Shown here: positions 50,734 through 58,922 of the stretch, in pieces
Position numbering within the stretch: position 1 is the first letter of the stretch
Layout: each line of letters opens with the position of its first letter
From: Pusillimonas sp. TS35
Lineage (GTDB): Bacteria; Pseudomonadota; Gammaproteobacteria; Burkholderiales; Burkholderiaceae_B
Assembly (NCBI RefSeq): GCF_009857885.1
Contig: NZ_WWER01000001.1
Coordinates: 558,001 to 622,000, forward strand
DNA: 64,000 nucleotides
Direction of reading: 5' to 3'
Notes under the pieces: model-generated
What the model saw: only the letters and a program-made list of their open reading frames with translations
The model's database searches: none
Told to the model about the DNA's origin: nothing
Made by a program: the position numbers and the translations under genes

Positions 50734-51409
50734 GATGGAGAACAGGGGCGGTGGAAGCCGCCCGCGCCGGATACAAGGCCAGTGAGATGGTGACGGCGCA
50801 GGCCGGCCCCGGCCGTTTCAGGATACGGATGTCCAGGCCGTGCGCGGCAGGGGCCAGCGCCAGGCGTAGAGGGGCTGCGCTGGCCTGCTCGGCCGCCGTG
50901 GGCGGGCGTGCCATGATGAACAGCGTGTCGCTTTGCCGGGCGGCCAGATGCAGCCGGCGCAGTGCGGCGGGGCGCAGGGGGCCCGCCCAGCAAAGCAGGG
51001 CGGCGCCGGCATTGTGGCGCAGGATCTGTTCGGCGGCCCAGAGTGTGTCGGCCATGCTGGCGGGCGTGATCCATATAATCTGGCGGCCTCCCAGCCCCCA
51101 GTTGGACCAACAGTGGAAATATGGTGTGCAAGGAGGGGCGAGCAGGTAAATACCCCGTTCGCCAGGCAGGCGGGCCAGGGCAGGCTGCAGCAGGGAAAGC
51201 TCACCCTGGCCCGGCCGGTCGGGGAGCAGTTCGACCAATGAGCCCAGAGGCCAGCCAGCGCCGGGCAATTGCTTGTCGAGTGCGCCAAAACCCGTGCTCA
51301 CTGCCGCCCCAGGCGGGCGCGCCAACTGGCTGCCTCGCCACAAAGCGGGGTGGATGCGCTCGGGGTGCCGGAGTGCGGCCGGCGAATGAACAGGAGCGGT
51401 CTGGGCCAT
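50663..51409 (-). CDS. imuA: ImuA, RecA/SulA-like mutasome protein
   Basis: 248 residues of the ImuA family. The start HPALWRGSQLARPPGAAVSTGFGALDKQLPGAGWPLGSLVEL corresponds to the region that aligns with RecA around its Walker A, but the P-loop Lys/Thr are absent. ImuA regulates the ImuB-DnaE2 mutasome and interacts with RecA in Myxococcus studies. It is the first gene after a LexA box located 163 bases upstream of its ATG. The C-terminus runs 71 bases into imuB. Confidence 0.9.
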   Translation of the reverse strand: MAQTAPVHSPAALRHPERIHPALWRGSQLARPPGAAVSTGFGALDKQLPGAGWPLGSLVELLPDRPGQGELSLLQPALARLPGERGIYLLAPPCTPYFHCWSNWGLGGRQIIWITPASMADTLWAAEQILRHNAGAALLCWAGPLRPAALRRLHLAARQSDTLFIMARPPTAAEQASAAPLRLALAPAAHGLDIRILKRPGPACAVTISLALYPARAASTAPVLHHAALDQSLPLHAQPGRQFSELVG

Positions 51410-51571
51410 GGAAGCGAGACGTGAATCGTGGAATCGAAACAGATAAATCGTGGCAGATGGACAGGCAAAGCCGCGGCGAACGAAGACGGCAAGCGGGGCT
51501 GCATCAGATTGGCCGGCGCAGATGCGTCAGGGATTGTGGCAACTGAGCCAAGGTATCCGTCTTTCAAAAAA

Positions 51572-51587
51572 CTGTATGAATACACAG
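51572..51587. promoter_or_regulatory. LexA (SOS) box of the imuA-imuB-dnaE2 cassette
   Basis: CTGTATGAATACACAG fits the proteobacterial LexA consensus CTG-N10-CAG. It lies upstream of imuA on the minus strand and about 215 bases upstream of the rightward esterase gene. ImuABC cassettes are known LexA targets. Confidence 0.85.
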
Positions 51588-51800
51588 TATAAAGCTTTAT
51601 AAAAATTTTGCCCAACTGCACTGTGCTCATTCGACCGACTGCGCGCATTCGATACAGTCTATACAGGCGTGGTTGGCTCTATTTCCATCTTGGCTTGCCA
51701 CTGCATTCGCCCGAAGAAGCCCCGGCGTGCAGGGCGCTTCAGCGTACAATTTCCTTATTGATTTCAGACTTGATTTAGCGTTTTCCGGAGGCGCCCACCC

Positions 51801-52565
51801 ATGGGGATGTTTGAAAAGCCGGGGTTGCCGCAGCCCTACGTATTTGTGCCACGCAGCGGTAAGCCGCAGTTGTTGTTTGTGCTGCTGCACGGCGAAGACG
51901 CCACGCCGCGTCAGTTGTTTCCACTGGCCGACGCCATCAAGCAGGCCTTTCCTGCCTCAATGGTGGTATTGCCTTATGCCTTCGAAAACCGCGCCTGCCC
52001 GGGCGCGGGCCAAGCTGCGGATGCTTACTTCTGGGTCGATCCGGTAGAGCTGCACGCGGGCAATCAGGCCGAGCGCATGCAAAAAGCCGTGGCCTCGCTG
52101 ATCGCTGAAGTGCGTGCCATCCAGCAGGCCTATGGCCTGAGCGGCCAGCAAACCGCGCTGGCCGGGTTCTCGCAGGGTGCCACATTGGCGCTTGAGGCCG
52201 TGCACGAACGCAATGATCTGGCTGGCCGTGTCCTGGCCTTTTCAGGTGCTTATACCCGTTTGCCCGAACACGTTCCGCCTGCCACAGTGCTGCATTTCTT
52301 TCATGGCGCGCAAGACGACGTGATATCTGTGCGTGAAATCGAAGCCAGCCTCAAACATTTGGGCGAGCTGCAAGCCGATGCGACGCTGGACATCGCATCG
52401 GGGGTGGGGCACACGCTCCACGAGGCACTGGTCAACCAGGCTGTGGTGCGGCTGCAAACCTGCGTGCCCCTGCGCAGTTGGGAAGCTGCCTTCGCTTCGC
52501 TGGACGAAGCCCAGCACCAAGAAGGCCAAAGCAGAAGCCCCGGCCCTGGTGACACCTTGCATTGA
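51801..52565 (+). CDS. Alpha/beta hydrolase, YpfH-type esterase
   Basis: 254 residues of the phospholipase/carboxylesterase group (YpfH-like). The oxyanion region is LLHGEDATPRQLFPLADAI, the nucleophile Ser124 lies in GFSQG, the acid is probably Asp172 or Asp173 (HGAQDDV) and the base His204 (GVGHTLH). It is predicted cytoplasmic. The natural substrate is unknown; YpfH of E. coli hydrolyses short acyl esters. The start at 51801 follows GGAGG. The C-terminal ~25 residues are a non-conserved tail. Confidence 0.88.
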   Translation: MGMFEKPGLPQPYVFVPRSGKPQLLFVLLHGEDATPRQLFPLADAIKQAFPASMVVLPYAFENRACPGAGQAADAYFWVDPVELHAGNQAERMQKAVASLIAEVRAIQQAYGLSGQQTALAGFSQGATLALEAVHERNDLAGRVLAFSGAYTRLPEHVPPATVLHFFHGAQDDVISVREIEASLKHLGELQADATLDIASGVGHTLHEALVNQAVVRLQTCVPLRSWEAAFASLDEAQHQEGQSRSPGPGDTLH

Positions 52566-52575
52566 CCAAGGCAGG

Positions 52576-53013
52576 CTACATGGGGCCGCTGGCGGGCAGT
52601 TTCCAGGTGAACTTGATATCGGTCGTGCCGCTTGCCTTGATCACCACTTTTTGCGACTGTGTCTGGCCCTCGTAGGTTGCAAAAACCTTGTAGCTGCCAG
52701 GCTGCAGGCGCGCCAGGAAATACGGGCCATCCGAGGTTACGTTCAGTACGGGCTGGTCCTGGATGTCGCGGATCACCACTTGCACATCCGCGGCATAGGG
52801 CGAACTGCTGCTGCCTTCGGCATGGGTGGCAAAAGTAAGCGCCAAGGCATATTGCGATTTGGCTTGCCTGAATGCCGTGGATTCATCCTGGCCAAAGCCG
52901 CCGGATACATAAACAATGCCGTTCTGGTTTTGCGTGGGCGGCAGTTGCGCCTGGGCGGCCCCCAAGGCAAGCAGGCTCGCCAACGCGGTAGCCGCAAAAG
53001 AGATGCGATTCAT
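52576..53013 (-). CDS. Exported protein with carboxypeptidase-regulatory-like beta fold
   Basis: 145 residues. The signal peptide (about 1-23, AQA) is followed by a region with Gln/Asn and Ser stretches and a beta-rich domain (NVTSDGPYFLARLQPGSYKVFATYEGQTQ) typical of carboxypeptidase-regulatory-like/transthyretin-like folds. It is probably periplasmic. No enzymatic residues are visible. The ATG at 53013 sits behind GGAG; the Met at 53031 gives an unneeded extension. It is convergent with the esterase gene, 10 bases apart. Confidence 0.75.
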   Translation of the reverse strand: MNRISFAATALASLLALGAAQAQLPPTQNQNGIVYVSGGFGQDESTAFRQAKSQYALALTFATHAEGSSSSPYAADVQVVIRDIQDQPVLNVTSDGPYFLARLQPGSYKVFATYEGQTQSQKVVIKASGTTDIKFTWKLPASGPM

Positions 53014-53260
53014 GGTGTGCTCCGTGCCCAATATGAAGGTGCTGGTTGATCAGACCTGGTTGGTTGGGCTGTTGTTGATTGTTCCGTGCCAGCTGGAAAC
53101 GCAAAGGCTGGATGGAGTTCAGCATATCGTATGCCGCGTGTAGCGCGTGCCGGGCACTCCTGGACGAGTGTATGCCACTTGCTGCAAGTGCAAGCACGGG
53201 AGCCTCAAGGGCTGCGCCGCTATGCATCCTATGCCCGTACGGCCTGTAGCGGCGCCAGGC

Positions 53261-54037
53261 TCAGCCCACCAGCCTGAACGGCCAGTCGTGGCGCTGCACG
53301 GGGCGCCCCTGGGCATCGTAGCTGAGCTCACTCAACAAACCTTGCCCGCTCGCGCCAAGCGCGATCAGGGTCGAGCAGCGGGTACCGTAGTCGGGGCTGA
53401 CGATAAAGGGGCTGCTGAGCAGGCGCTCGCGCTCCGGAGTCAGGCCCGTGTTCGGCAGCGCGTGCTCCTCGGCCTGGGTGGCATCCCGAAGCGCATCGAA
53501 TGCCGGTGCCAGAGACGCCTCAAGGCCTTCGAGCGCAAAGGCGTCAAGCGCGCTGCGCAAGCGGCGCGCTTTGGGCCAGGGTGTATCCAGCAGATGATTG
53601 GACAGCACATAACGCCCCGGCGGCAGCACTACGGGGGCCGCCTGGCCCGCACGGTTGCTGAGATAGCAGGCTTGCTGCCTGTCGCCCACAATCAGATTGA
53701 AGCCGTTGTATGCCGTGCCGTCCGCATGCACCTGCCGCGCGTAGTCGAGCGGCGACTGCGCGCCCTCCAGGTAATCGCTGACGAGCCGCCCCCGCGAGGG
53801 CGCATGGGCCAGTGCATGGCCGGGCTCGCGGTAATTGGTGATCAGGGCGTAGCGGCCCGCGTGCGTAACCCCCAGCCAAGTGCCGCCACCCTGCAGATCA
53901 AGGCCAGCGATGATGTCGGGGCGTTGTGTCCAGGGTTGCGCGACGCTGCAGGGGCGGGCATGGAACTCATCGCGGTTGGCTGCGATGAACAGCGGCCAGC
54001 GCGCATGGGCGCCGAGGGCGAGATAGGCAATGCACAT
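53261..54037 (-). CDS. NRDE/TANGO2 family protein
   Basis: 258 residues of the NRDE family (TANGO2 homologue), named for the motif NRDE, here residues 21-24. The start MCIAYLALG leaves Cys2 as the potential N-terminal nucleophile, as in Ntn hydrolases. Further family segments are DIIAGLDLQGGGTWLGV, ALITNYREP and RGRLVSDYL. The start at 54037 is chosen for this reason; the frame from 54130 would overlap pbpG. The biochemical function of bacterial members is unknown; eukaryotic TANGO2 is linked to lipid or haem handling. Confidence 0.88.
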   Translation of the reverse strand: MCIAYLALGAHARWPLFIAANRDEFHARPCSVAQPWTQRPDIIAGLDLQGGGTWLGVTHAGRYALITNYREPGHALAHAPSRGRLVSDYLEGAQSPLDYARQVHADGTAYNGFNLIVGDRQQACYLSNRAGQAAPVVLPPGRYVLSNHLLDTPWPKARRLRSALDAFALEGLEASLAPAFDALRDATQAEEHALPNTGLTPERERLLSSPFIVSPDYGTRCSTLIALGASGQGLLSELSYDAQGRPVQRHDWPFRLVG

Positions 54038-54050
54038 GGCGCCCCGTTGT

Positions 54051-55106
54051 CTACAGCATGGCGATGGCGTTGGAGTTTTCGACCAGGTTGCGCAGGCGCA
54101 CCGCGTCGCCAATGCGCGAATAGCGTCCACTGGAGTTCAGCAGCACGATGGCCAGGTCGCGGTCGCCAATGCGTGTGAGCATGACCAGGCATTCGCCCGC
54201 TTCGTTGATGAAGCCGGTTTTGGAAATGCGGATGTCCCAGTTGTCGTTGCGAACCAGACGGTTGGTATTGTTGTAGACGAGCTGACGGCCTTTTCCCACC
54301 TGCAGCTCGTAGCGGTCGTCGGTAGTGTAGCGACGGATCAGCGGCTGTTTGCTTACCGCCTGCAGCAGCTTGACCAGATCGCGCGCCGTGGAAACGTTTT
54401 CGCTGGACAGGCCGGTAGGCTCGACAAAGCGCGTATTGCGCATGCCCAGCGCACGCGCCTTGTCATTCATGGCGCGCACGAAAGCTGGCAGGCCGCCAGG
54501 GTAGTAGCGGCCCAGCGCATGCGCCGCGCGGTTTTCGGACGACATCAGCGCAAGGTGCAGCATATCGCCGCGATTTAATTCGGTGCCCACGCGCAGGCGC
54601 GAGCTGGAATGGCGCATGCGGTCGACATCGGCCTCGGTGATCTGCATGACTTCGTCCATTGGCAGGCCTGCTTCGGTCACCACCAGGGCGGTCATTAGTT
54701 TGGAGATGGACGCGATGGGCCGCGGGGTGTCGTCTGCGTTTTTGTTGTACAGCACTGTGGCGGTTGCCAGGTCTTGTACATAGGCGATTTCGGATCGCAG
54801 CGAGGCTTTGCCCGTAAGGGGTTTGATGCCGAGGTCTTCGGAGCGGGGTGAAACCGCGCTGGGTAGTTGTGTGCCAGCCCCAGGCTGGCTCAGGCTCGCA
54901 CGAGTGAGTACGCCATGGCTGTCGGCCGCGTACCGGACGGGGTGCAGGTTTTGCCGATGCAGGATTTGAGTGCCATGCACACGCGTCGTGGCGTGGGTGG
55001 GCGCACCGGATTCGGCGTGGGCGGGCGCAACCGCGAATGCCAGGCAAGCCGGGCCAAGGGCCACCTGTGCCAGGCAACGCATGACGTAGCGTTTAAGTGC
55101 GGACAT
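54051..55106 (-). CDS. pbpG: D-alanyl-D-alanine endopeptidase (PBP7-like)
   Basis: A 351-residue low-molecular-weight penicillin-binding protein. It has a signal peptide (about 1-32), a variable segment, and an S11 peptidase domain with SxxK (Ser133-Lys136 in SISK), SxN (Ser190-Asn192 in SEN) and KTG (296-298). It hydrolyses D-Ala-meso-DAP cross-links in peptidoglycan. No C-terminal amphipathic anchor of the DacA type is present, which fits PBP7. The NRDE gene follows after 13 bases. A LexA-like box lies 129 bases upstream. Confidence 0.93.
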   Translation of the reverse strand: MSALKRYVMRCLAQVALGPACLAFAVAPAHAESGAPTHATTRVHGTQILHRQNLHPVRYAADSHGVLTRASLSQPGAGTQLPSAVSPRSEDLGIKPLTGKASLRSEIAYVQDLATATVLYNKNADDTPRPIASISKLMTALVVTEAGLPMDEVMQITEADVDRMRHSSSRLRVGTELNRGDMLHLALMSSENRAAHALGRYYPGGLPAFVRAMNDKARALGMRNTRFVEPTGLSSENVSTARDLVKLLQAVSKQPLIRRYTTDDRYELQVGKGRQLVYNNTNRLVRNDNWDIRISKTGFINEAGECLVMLTRIGDRDLAIVLLNSSGRYSRIGDAVRLRNLVENSNAIAML

Positions 55107-55525
55107 GGGAGACGTTCCGATGAGAGATTAGCCGAAATGATATCAAAAAATCTCTTTATATTAGATAGTTACAGGCCATATTTAAGTAATTTCTTAGCTT
55201 TGGGTGCAAAACCTGGTTGATTTAAAGGTTTTTGCTGTATATGAATACAGCAGCAGCGTCTTTGGCGCCATGCCCGCAACAATGACCACACTGTGCCTGA
55301 TGCGCATCGGGCTGGTGAAACACTATGCATTGCGTTGTGGACAGGGGCGGAGCCACCCTATGCGCTGAGGGTTCGCCAAGAAGAAGCGTTTTCGCTGCGA
55401 CGGCGGCGGCAAGGTGGGCGGGCATTACGCCTGGCGCACTTGGATTTTACGCCGCCTGGCTCCTGAAAATATTGCAGTACGTGAGTGTTGGCGAGATCTG
55501 TCAGTCACGCGTGCGTCACGTGCGG
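55107..55525. other. Gap upstream of pbpG
   Basis: 419 bases with no supportable gene. The pbpG-proximal part (55130-55220) is AT-rich and probably holds the pbpG promoter. A LexA-like box is at 55235-55250. Nothing else recognisable. Confidence 0.5.
55235..55250. promoter_or_regulatory. LexA-like (SOS) box upstream of pbpG
   Basis: CTGTATATGAATACAG fits CTG-N10-CAG and matches the E. coli consensus CTGTATATATATACAG at 14 of 16 bases. The nearest gene start is pbpG (55106, minus strand). No gene begins closely downstream on the plus strand. Confidence 0.65.
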
Positions 55526-56356
55526 TCAAAGCAGAATGCGGGCAGTGGCCCGTGCCACGGGGCCTTCCAGGAAACGGGCAAGCGGGGCCGGCAGATCGAG
55601 TGGGCGCAGCAACATTTTGGCGGCCATGTCGACAGGGTAGTGTTGCTTCACCGAACCGCTCAGCCGTGCCATGACGTCGCGCATCGTTGCGTCCGCATTT
55701 GGCTCTCCTTGTGGTTGCATACGGATGCGGTGCACATGACGCAGCGCAATCTCGGCGTCGTCGTTGCGAGCTTCCACCATACGGCGCCGCAAAGCGGCGA
55801 GTATGCGCAGGCGGCCTGGCGGCTGCCTTTCGCCGTAGGCCCGGAAGAAACGATAAAAGTATTTGTAATGACCTACCTCGTCGGCCCGAATGCGGGCGGC
55901 AATGCCGGCCAGCACCGGCTCGCAGGCCATTTTCCCCAGCGCCTGGTAAAACGTGGCCGTGCCTGTTTCCACCACACATCGAGCCACCATTTCGAGGCTG
56001 CGCGCGGGCTCGAATTCGTCCAGGGTGCAGCGGGCGGAGTATTCGGCAAAAAAACCCTCGTAGGCACGCTGCCAGTCGAACTCTGGCCATACGTGCTCCA
56101 CGTAGCCGCGCAATGAATAGCCGTGGCGCAGCTCTTCGGGCTTCCATCGCTGCGCCAGCCATTGCACGACTTCGGTATCGCCGCTGAAATAGTCGATCAG
56201 ATTGTCGGTATAAAGCTCGGCGGCGATCTCGACAAATGACGCACCGGCAACAAGATAGAAAAGGTCCTCGTTGGCGCGTGCGCGCCCAATGTCGATCATG
56301 TGATAAGGAATTGTGTCCAGTGTCCAATGCTCTTCGACATCTTTTTGGTCCGGCAT
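55526..56356 (-). CDS. Ferritin-like diiron protein of unknown function
   Basis: 276 residues from MPDQKDVEEHWTLD. A four-helix bundle carries two E-x-x-H motifs and further acids: Glu43 (SFVEIAAELY), Glu75-His78 (EELRH), Glu130 (VVETGTATFYQAL) and Glu160-His163 (DEVGHYK). This is the ligand set of ferritin-like diiron carboxylate enzymes such as acyl-ACP desaturases and hydroxylases. The C-terminal region (MRDVMARLSGSVKQHYP) is additional. The substrate is unknown. The frame to 56413 adds 19 residues without a ribosome binding site. Divergent from the AI-2E family gene. Confidence 0.78.
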   Translation of the reverse strand: MPDQKDVEEHWTLDTIPYHMIDIGRARANEDLFYLVAGASFVEIAAELYTDNLIDYFSGDTEVVQWLAQRWKPEELRHGYSLRGYVEHVWPEFDWQRAYEGFFAEYSARCTLDEFEPARSLEMVARCVVETGTATFYQALGKMACEPVLAGIAARIRADEVGHYKYFYRFFRAYGERQPPGRLRILAALRRRMVEARNDDAEIALRHVHRIRMQPQGEPNADATMRDVMARLSGSVKQHYPVDMAAKMLLRPLDLPAPLARFLEGPVARATARILL

Positions 56357-56581
56357 TCCCGAGCCTCCATGAATGGCCCGGCCTGCAAGCACCTGGGCAC
56401 GCTGTGGATACACAAAGCGAATGTATTCAGCATACAGCGGCTGCCGGGATACTGTCGTGCTTGTCAGCCTTGCTATGTAACAATTTTGCTGTGGATTGAA
56501 ACAAATTCATGCTATTGTGGAACGTAGACGCGCCCAGCCGGCGCGCCGTTCCGTTCACGCTGAACACCTCCAAATTCAAAC

Positions 56582-57895
56582 ATGCAACCTGTCTTGCCCG
56601 CCCACCTGATCGCACGCTGGCTACTGGTGCTGGTCGTGCTGGTTGGGCTCTATTTTCTTCGCGGCTTTCTGGTGCCTGTGCTTGCCGCGCTGATCATCGC
56701 CCTGGCCAGTTGGCCGCTCTATCGCCGCCTCATGCGGCGCTGCCACGGCTCGCGGCCGCTTGCCGCAACCATTGCGCTACTGGTGGTGATCACGGTTCTC
56801 GTGGTTCCGCTTTCGTTCGCATTAACGTATGCCATCCGTGAAGCCAGTGGCTTCATCGGCTGGATGCTGGCGGCTAACCGCGACGGCATGCCCACGCCCG
56901 CCTGGATTCCCGCCTTGCCGCTGGTGGGTGAGCATCTGGCCAAATATTGGCAAACATACCTCGGCGCGCCGCATGCGCTGGGTGAGTTGGTCGAAATGGT
57001 CAGCGGCGAGCATCTCGGCAATATCTACCGCATGCTGCTGTCAGCCACGGGCGATATCTTCCGCTTGCTGCTTACTGTGATTTTCATGCTGATCACGCTG
57101 TTCTTTGTCTACAAAGACGGCAGTCGCATATTGCATCAGCTCGACATCGTCGGCGAACGTATTTTGCCTGGGCGCTGGCAGCGCTTTTCCCGCATGGTGC
57201 CAGCCACCATCAACTCTACCGTCACCGGTATGGGGTTGATCGCGTTGGGCGAAGGCGTAGTGCTGGGCATTGCCTATTGGGTCGCTGGTGTGCCCTCTCC
57301 GGTGCTGCTCGGTGTGATCACAGGCTTCATGGCGTTGGTGCCCGGCGGCGCGCCGTTGTCATTTTCACTGGTCTCACTGTACCTGGTGGGCTCGGGCCAT
57401 GCCATGGCCGGTCTGGGGCTGTTCCTGTGGGGCACGGTCGAGCTGTTCATTGTCGATAAAACCTTGCGCCCCAGGCTGGTGGGCGGGCCCGTCAAGCTGC
57501 CTTTCCTGCCCACGTTTTTTGGCTTGGTCGGCGGCGTTCAAACCATGGGGCTGGTCGGGCTTTTTGTTGGTCCGGTGCTGATGGCGCTGCTGGTCGCGAT
57601 CTGGCGTGAATGGATACACGAAAAGGCCGAGGAGGCGCTACCGGTCAATGTGGTCATGCCGGCCGGTGATGACGCAGCGGCGGCCGGCAATACGGCTGTT
57701 GTCGCGGGTGGCGCGCACGTCCCAGCCGAGGCAGCCGGCGTCGCGCAAGCGGCCCTCGTTGCCGAACCCGCCGTCGATGCGGTTGCCTTGGCGGATAAGC
57801 ACGCCCTTGCGCCGGCGCCTGCCTCGAGTGCGGGCGGCCGTTTCGAGTCGCCGACCCGGCCCGCCAAGCAGACGCCTAAAGGGCAGCCGGCCTGA
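56582..57895 (+). CDS. AI-2E family transporter (PerM/YdiK-like permease)
   Basis: 437 residues with about eight membrane helices. The N-terminal pair (LLVLVVLVGLYFLRGFLVPVLAALIIALASWPLYRRL) and conserved FFVYKDG, GLIALGEGVVLGIAYW and GLVGLFVGPVLMALL identify the AI-2E/UPF0118 family. Members have been linked to autoinducer-2 export or Na+/H+ antiport; the real substrate is uncertain. Residues about 355-437 form an Ala/Val/Pro-rich cytoplasmic tail not seen in typical members. A tnpB remnant begins directly after its stop codon. Confidence 0.9.
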   Translation: MQPVLPAHLIARWLLVLVVLVGLYFLRGFLVPVLAALIIALASWPLYRRLMRRCHGSRPLAATIALLVVITVLVVPLSFALTYAIREASGFIGWMLAANRDGMPTPAWIPALPLVGEHLAKYWQTYLGAPHALGELVEMVSGEHLGNIYRMLLSATGDIFRLLLTVIFMLITLFFVYKDGSRILHQLDIVGERILPGRWQRFSRMVPATINSTVTGMGLIALGEGVVLGIAYWVAGVPSPVLLGVITGFMALVPGGAPLSFSLVSLYLVGSGHAMAGLGLFLWGTVELFIVDKTLRPRLVGGPVKLPFLPTFFGLVGGVQTMGLVGLFVGPVLMALLVAIWREWIHEKAEEALPVNVVMPAGDDAAAAGNTAVVAGGAHVPAEAAGVAQAALVAEPAVDAVALADKHALAPAPASSAGGRFESPTRPAKQTPKGQPA

Positions 57896-58212
57896 TCTAC
57901 AAGCTGGCGTGGGCGGGCGGTTGGCTCATTGCCGTGCCGCCGCACAACACCAGCCGGGCATGCCCAGCCTGCGGCCATGTCCACGCGGATAACCGCAAGA
58001 CGCAGGCGCGGTTTGCGTGCGTGCAATGCGGCTACGAGGAAAACGCCGGTGTGGTCGGCGCGATGAATATTTTGGCGCGGGGACACCGCGTTGCAGCCTG
58101 TGGAGAGGACGTCAGCCGTGCAAGGCCCGCAAGGGCCAAGCGTGCAGCCTCTGCGAAGCAGGAACCCACCGAAGCGACGCACAGCAGCCTTGCGCCGCTG
58201 CGAGCGCCGTAG
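57896..58212 (+). pseudogene. 3' remnant of tnpB (IS200/IS605 family)
   Basis: About 105 residues of the TnpB C-terminus in one open frame: AWAGGWLIAVPPHNTSRACP, then ACGHVHADNRKT, ARFACVQCGYEENAGVVGAMNILARG. The two C-x2-C pairs form the zinc finger and NRKTQ is diagnostic. The last catalytic Asp of the RuvC domain (normally ADxNAA) is lost (AGVVGA). There is no start codon, and the N-terminal ~300 residues (wedge, REC and most of RuvC) are missing. The frame begins right at the stop of the upstream permease gene. TnpB is an RNA-guided nuclease guided by an omega RNA read from the element's right end. Confidence 0.85.
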
Positions 58213-58246
58213 GAATCCCCTTTCTTTAGGGAGGGGAGGATGTCAA
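58213..58246 (+). mobile_element. Right end of the IS200/IS605-type remnant
   Basis: GAATCCCCTTTCTTTAGGGA, GGGGAGGATGTCAA follows the tnpB stop directly. The CCCCTTTC/GGGAGGGG hairpin with TTTA loop and the AGGATGTCAA boundary resemble the subterminal hairpin of IS605-group right ends. No left end or tnpA was found in the window. Confidence 0.7.
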
Positions 58247-58330
58247 CGTGCTCCCATGCCCAACGCTGCCAGCAAAGGGGCGTTGTTTCCGCTGGGCCCG
58301 CACTGTCCGTGCATGGGTCGCTCAGCCTTA

Positions 58331-58903
58331 TCAGGCAGTCAGCGATCGCAGTATCTCAAGCTGCGTCTCCAGCGGCAGGCTGGCGTCCACAATATGCACC
58401 TTGCCCGCCAATACAGCGTCTGGCTGCCTGAGCGGGGCCAGGTAGGCGTCCCAGTGATCGAGCTTCCATTGGTCGCGCGGGTCGCCCCGGCGGATGATGC
58501 GCTCGCGGCGTATCTCTGGTGACAAGTCGAGCCACACATGGCGCAAGCGCGTTTCGCCCGGCAGCCCGAGCGCCTGCGGCGAAAACAGCGCGCCCGAAGA
58601 GAGTTCGCGGTTCCAGGGGCCGGGCAGGACTACGTCCAGGTCGAATTCGAGCTGGTCGCGCGCGATGCGCAGCGTGCTTTGGTAGCCCAGGTCGCGCACA
58701 TGTGTCTTGAAGGCGGGGCTGTCGCGGTCGTTCGGGTCGAAGCCTAAGGCCTGCAGCAGCGGGCCTGACCAGCATTCGCTCACAACGTCCTTGTCCAGTA
58801 CACACCAGGCATGGCGCGCCTTGCGTTGCTGGAGCACAAATTGTGTAGTCAGGAAGGATTTGCCGACGCCGGCATGTCCAAGGATGAAGAGAGCGGTCGG
58901 CAT
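58331..58903 (-). CDS. P-loop kinase/ATPase of unknown function
   Basis: 190 residues. Walker A GHAGVGKS (9-16) near the N-terminus, an LDKDVVSE segment, and a basic LID-like region (RRERIIRRGDPRDQWKLDHWDAYL) suggest a small-molecule or nucleotide kinase of the AAA_33/zeta-toxin-like fold. No antitoxin partner is adjacent, so a toxin-antitoxin role is not supported. It starts 19 bases past... upstream lies the symporter gene on the same strand, suggesting co-transcription after it. Confidence 0.75.
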   Translation of the reverse strand: MPTALFILGHAGVGKSFLTTQFVLQQRKARHAWCVLDKDVVSECWSGPLLQALGFDPNDRDSPAFKTHVRDLGYQSTLRIARDQLEFDLDVVLPGPWNRELSSGALFSPQALGLPGETRLRHVWLDLSPEIRRERIIRRGDPRDQWKLDHWDAYLAPLRQPDAVLAGKVHIVDASLPLETQLEILRSLTA

Positions 58904-58922
58904 GACGGTATCGGAAGAGGGA

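Noticed and set aside
51298-51648. 116-codon minus-strand frame across the imuA leader and LexA box
   Set aside because: It overlaps imuA in another frame, reads through the SOS box and shows no family similarity.
55325-56116. 263-codon plus-strand frame opposite the ferritin-like gene
   Set aside because: The opposite strand encodes a protein with ordered diiron ligands. The plus frame has no recognisable motif or ribosome binding site and is a shadow.
58331-58903. Zeta-toxin-type toxin-antitoxin module
   Set aside because: The Walker A and LID-like features fit many small kinases. No antitoxin gene is adjacent and the gene follows a transporter gene.
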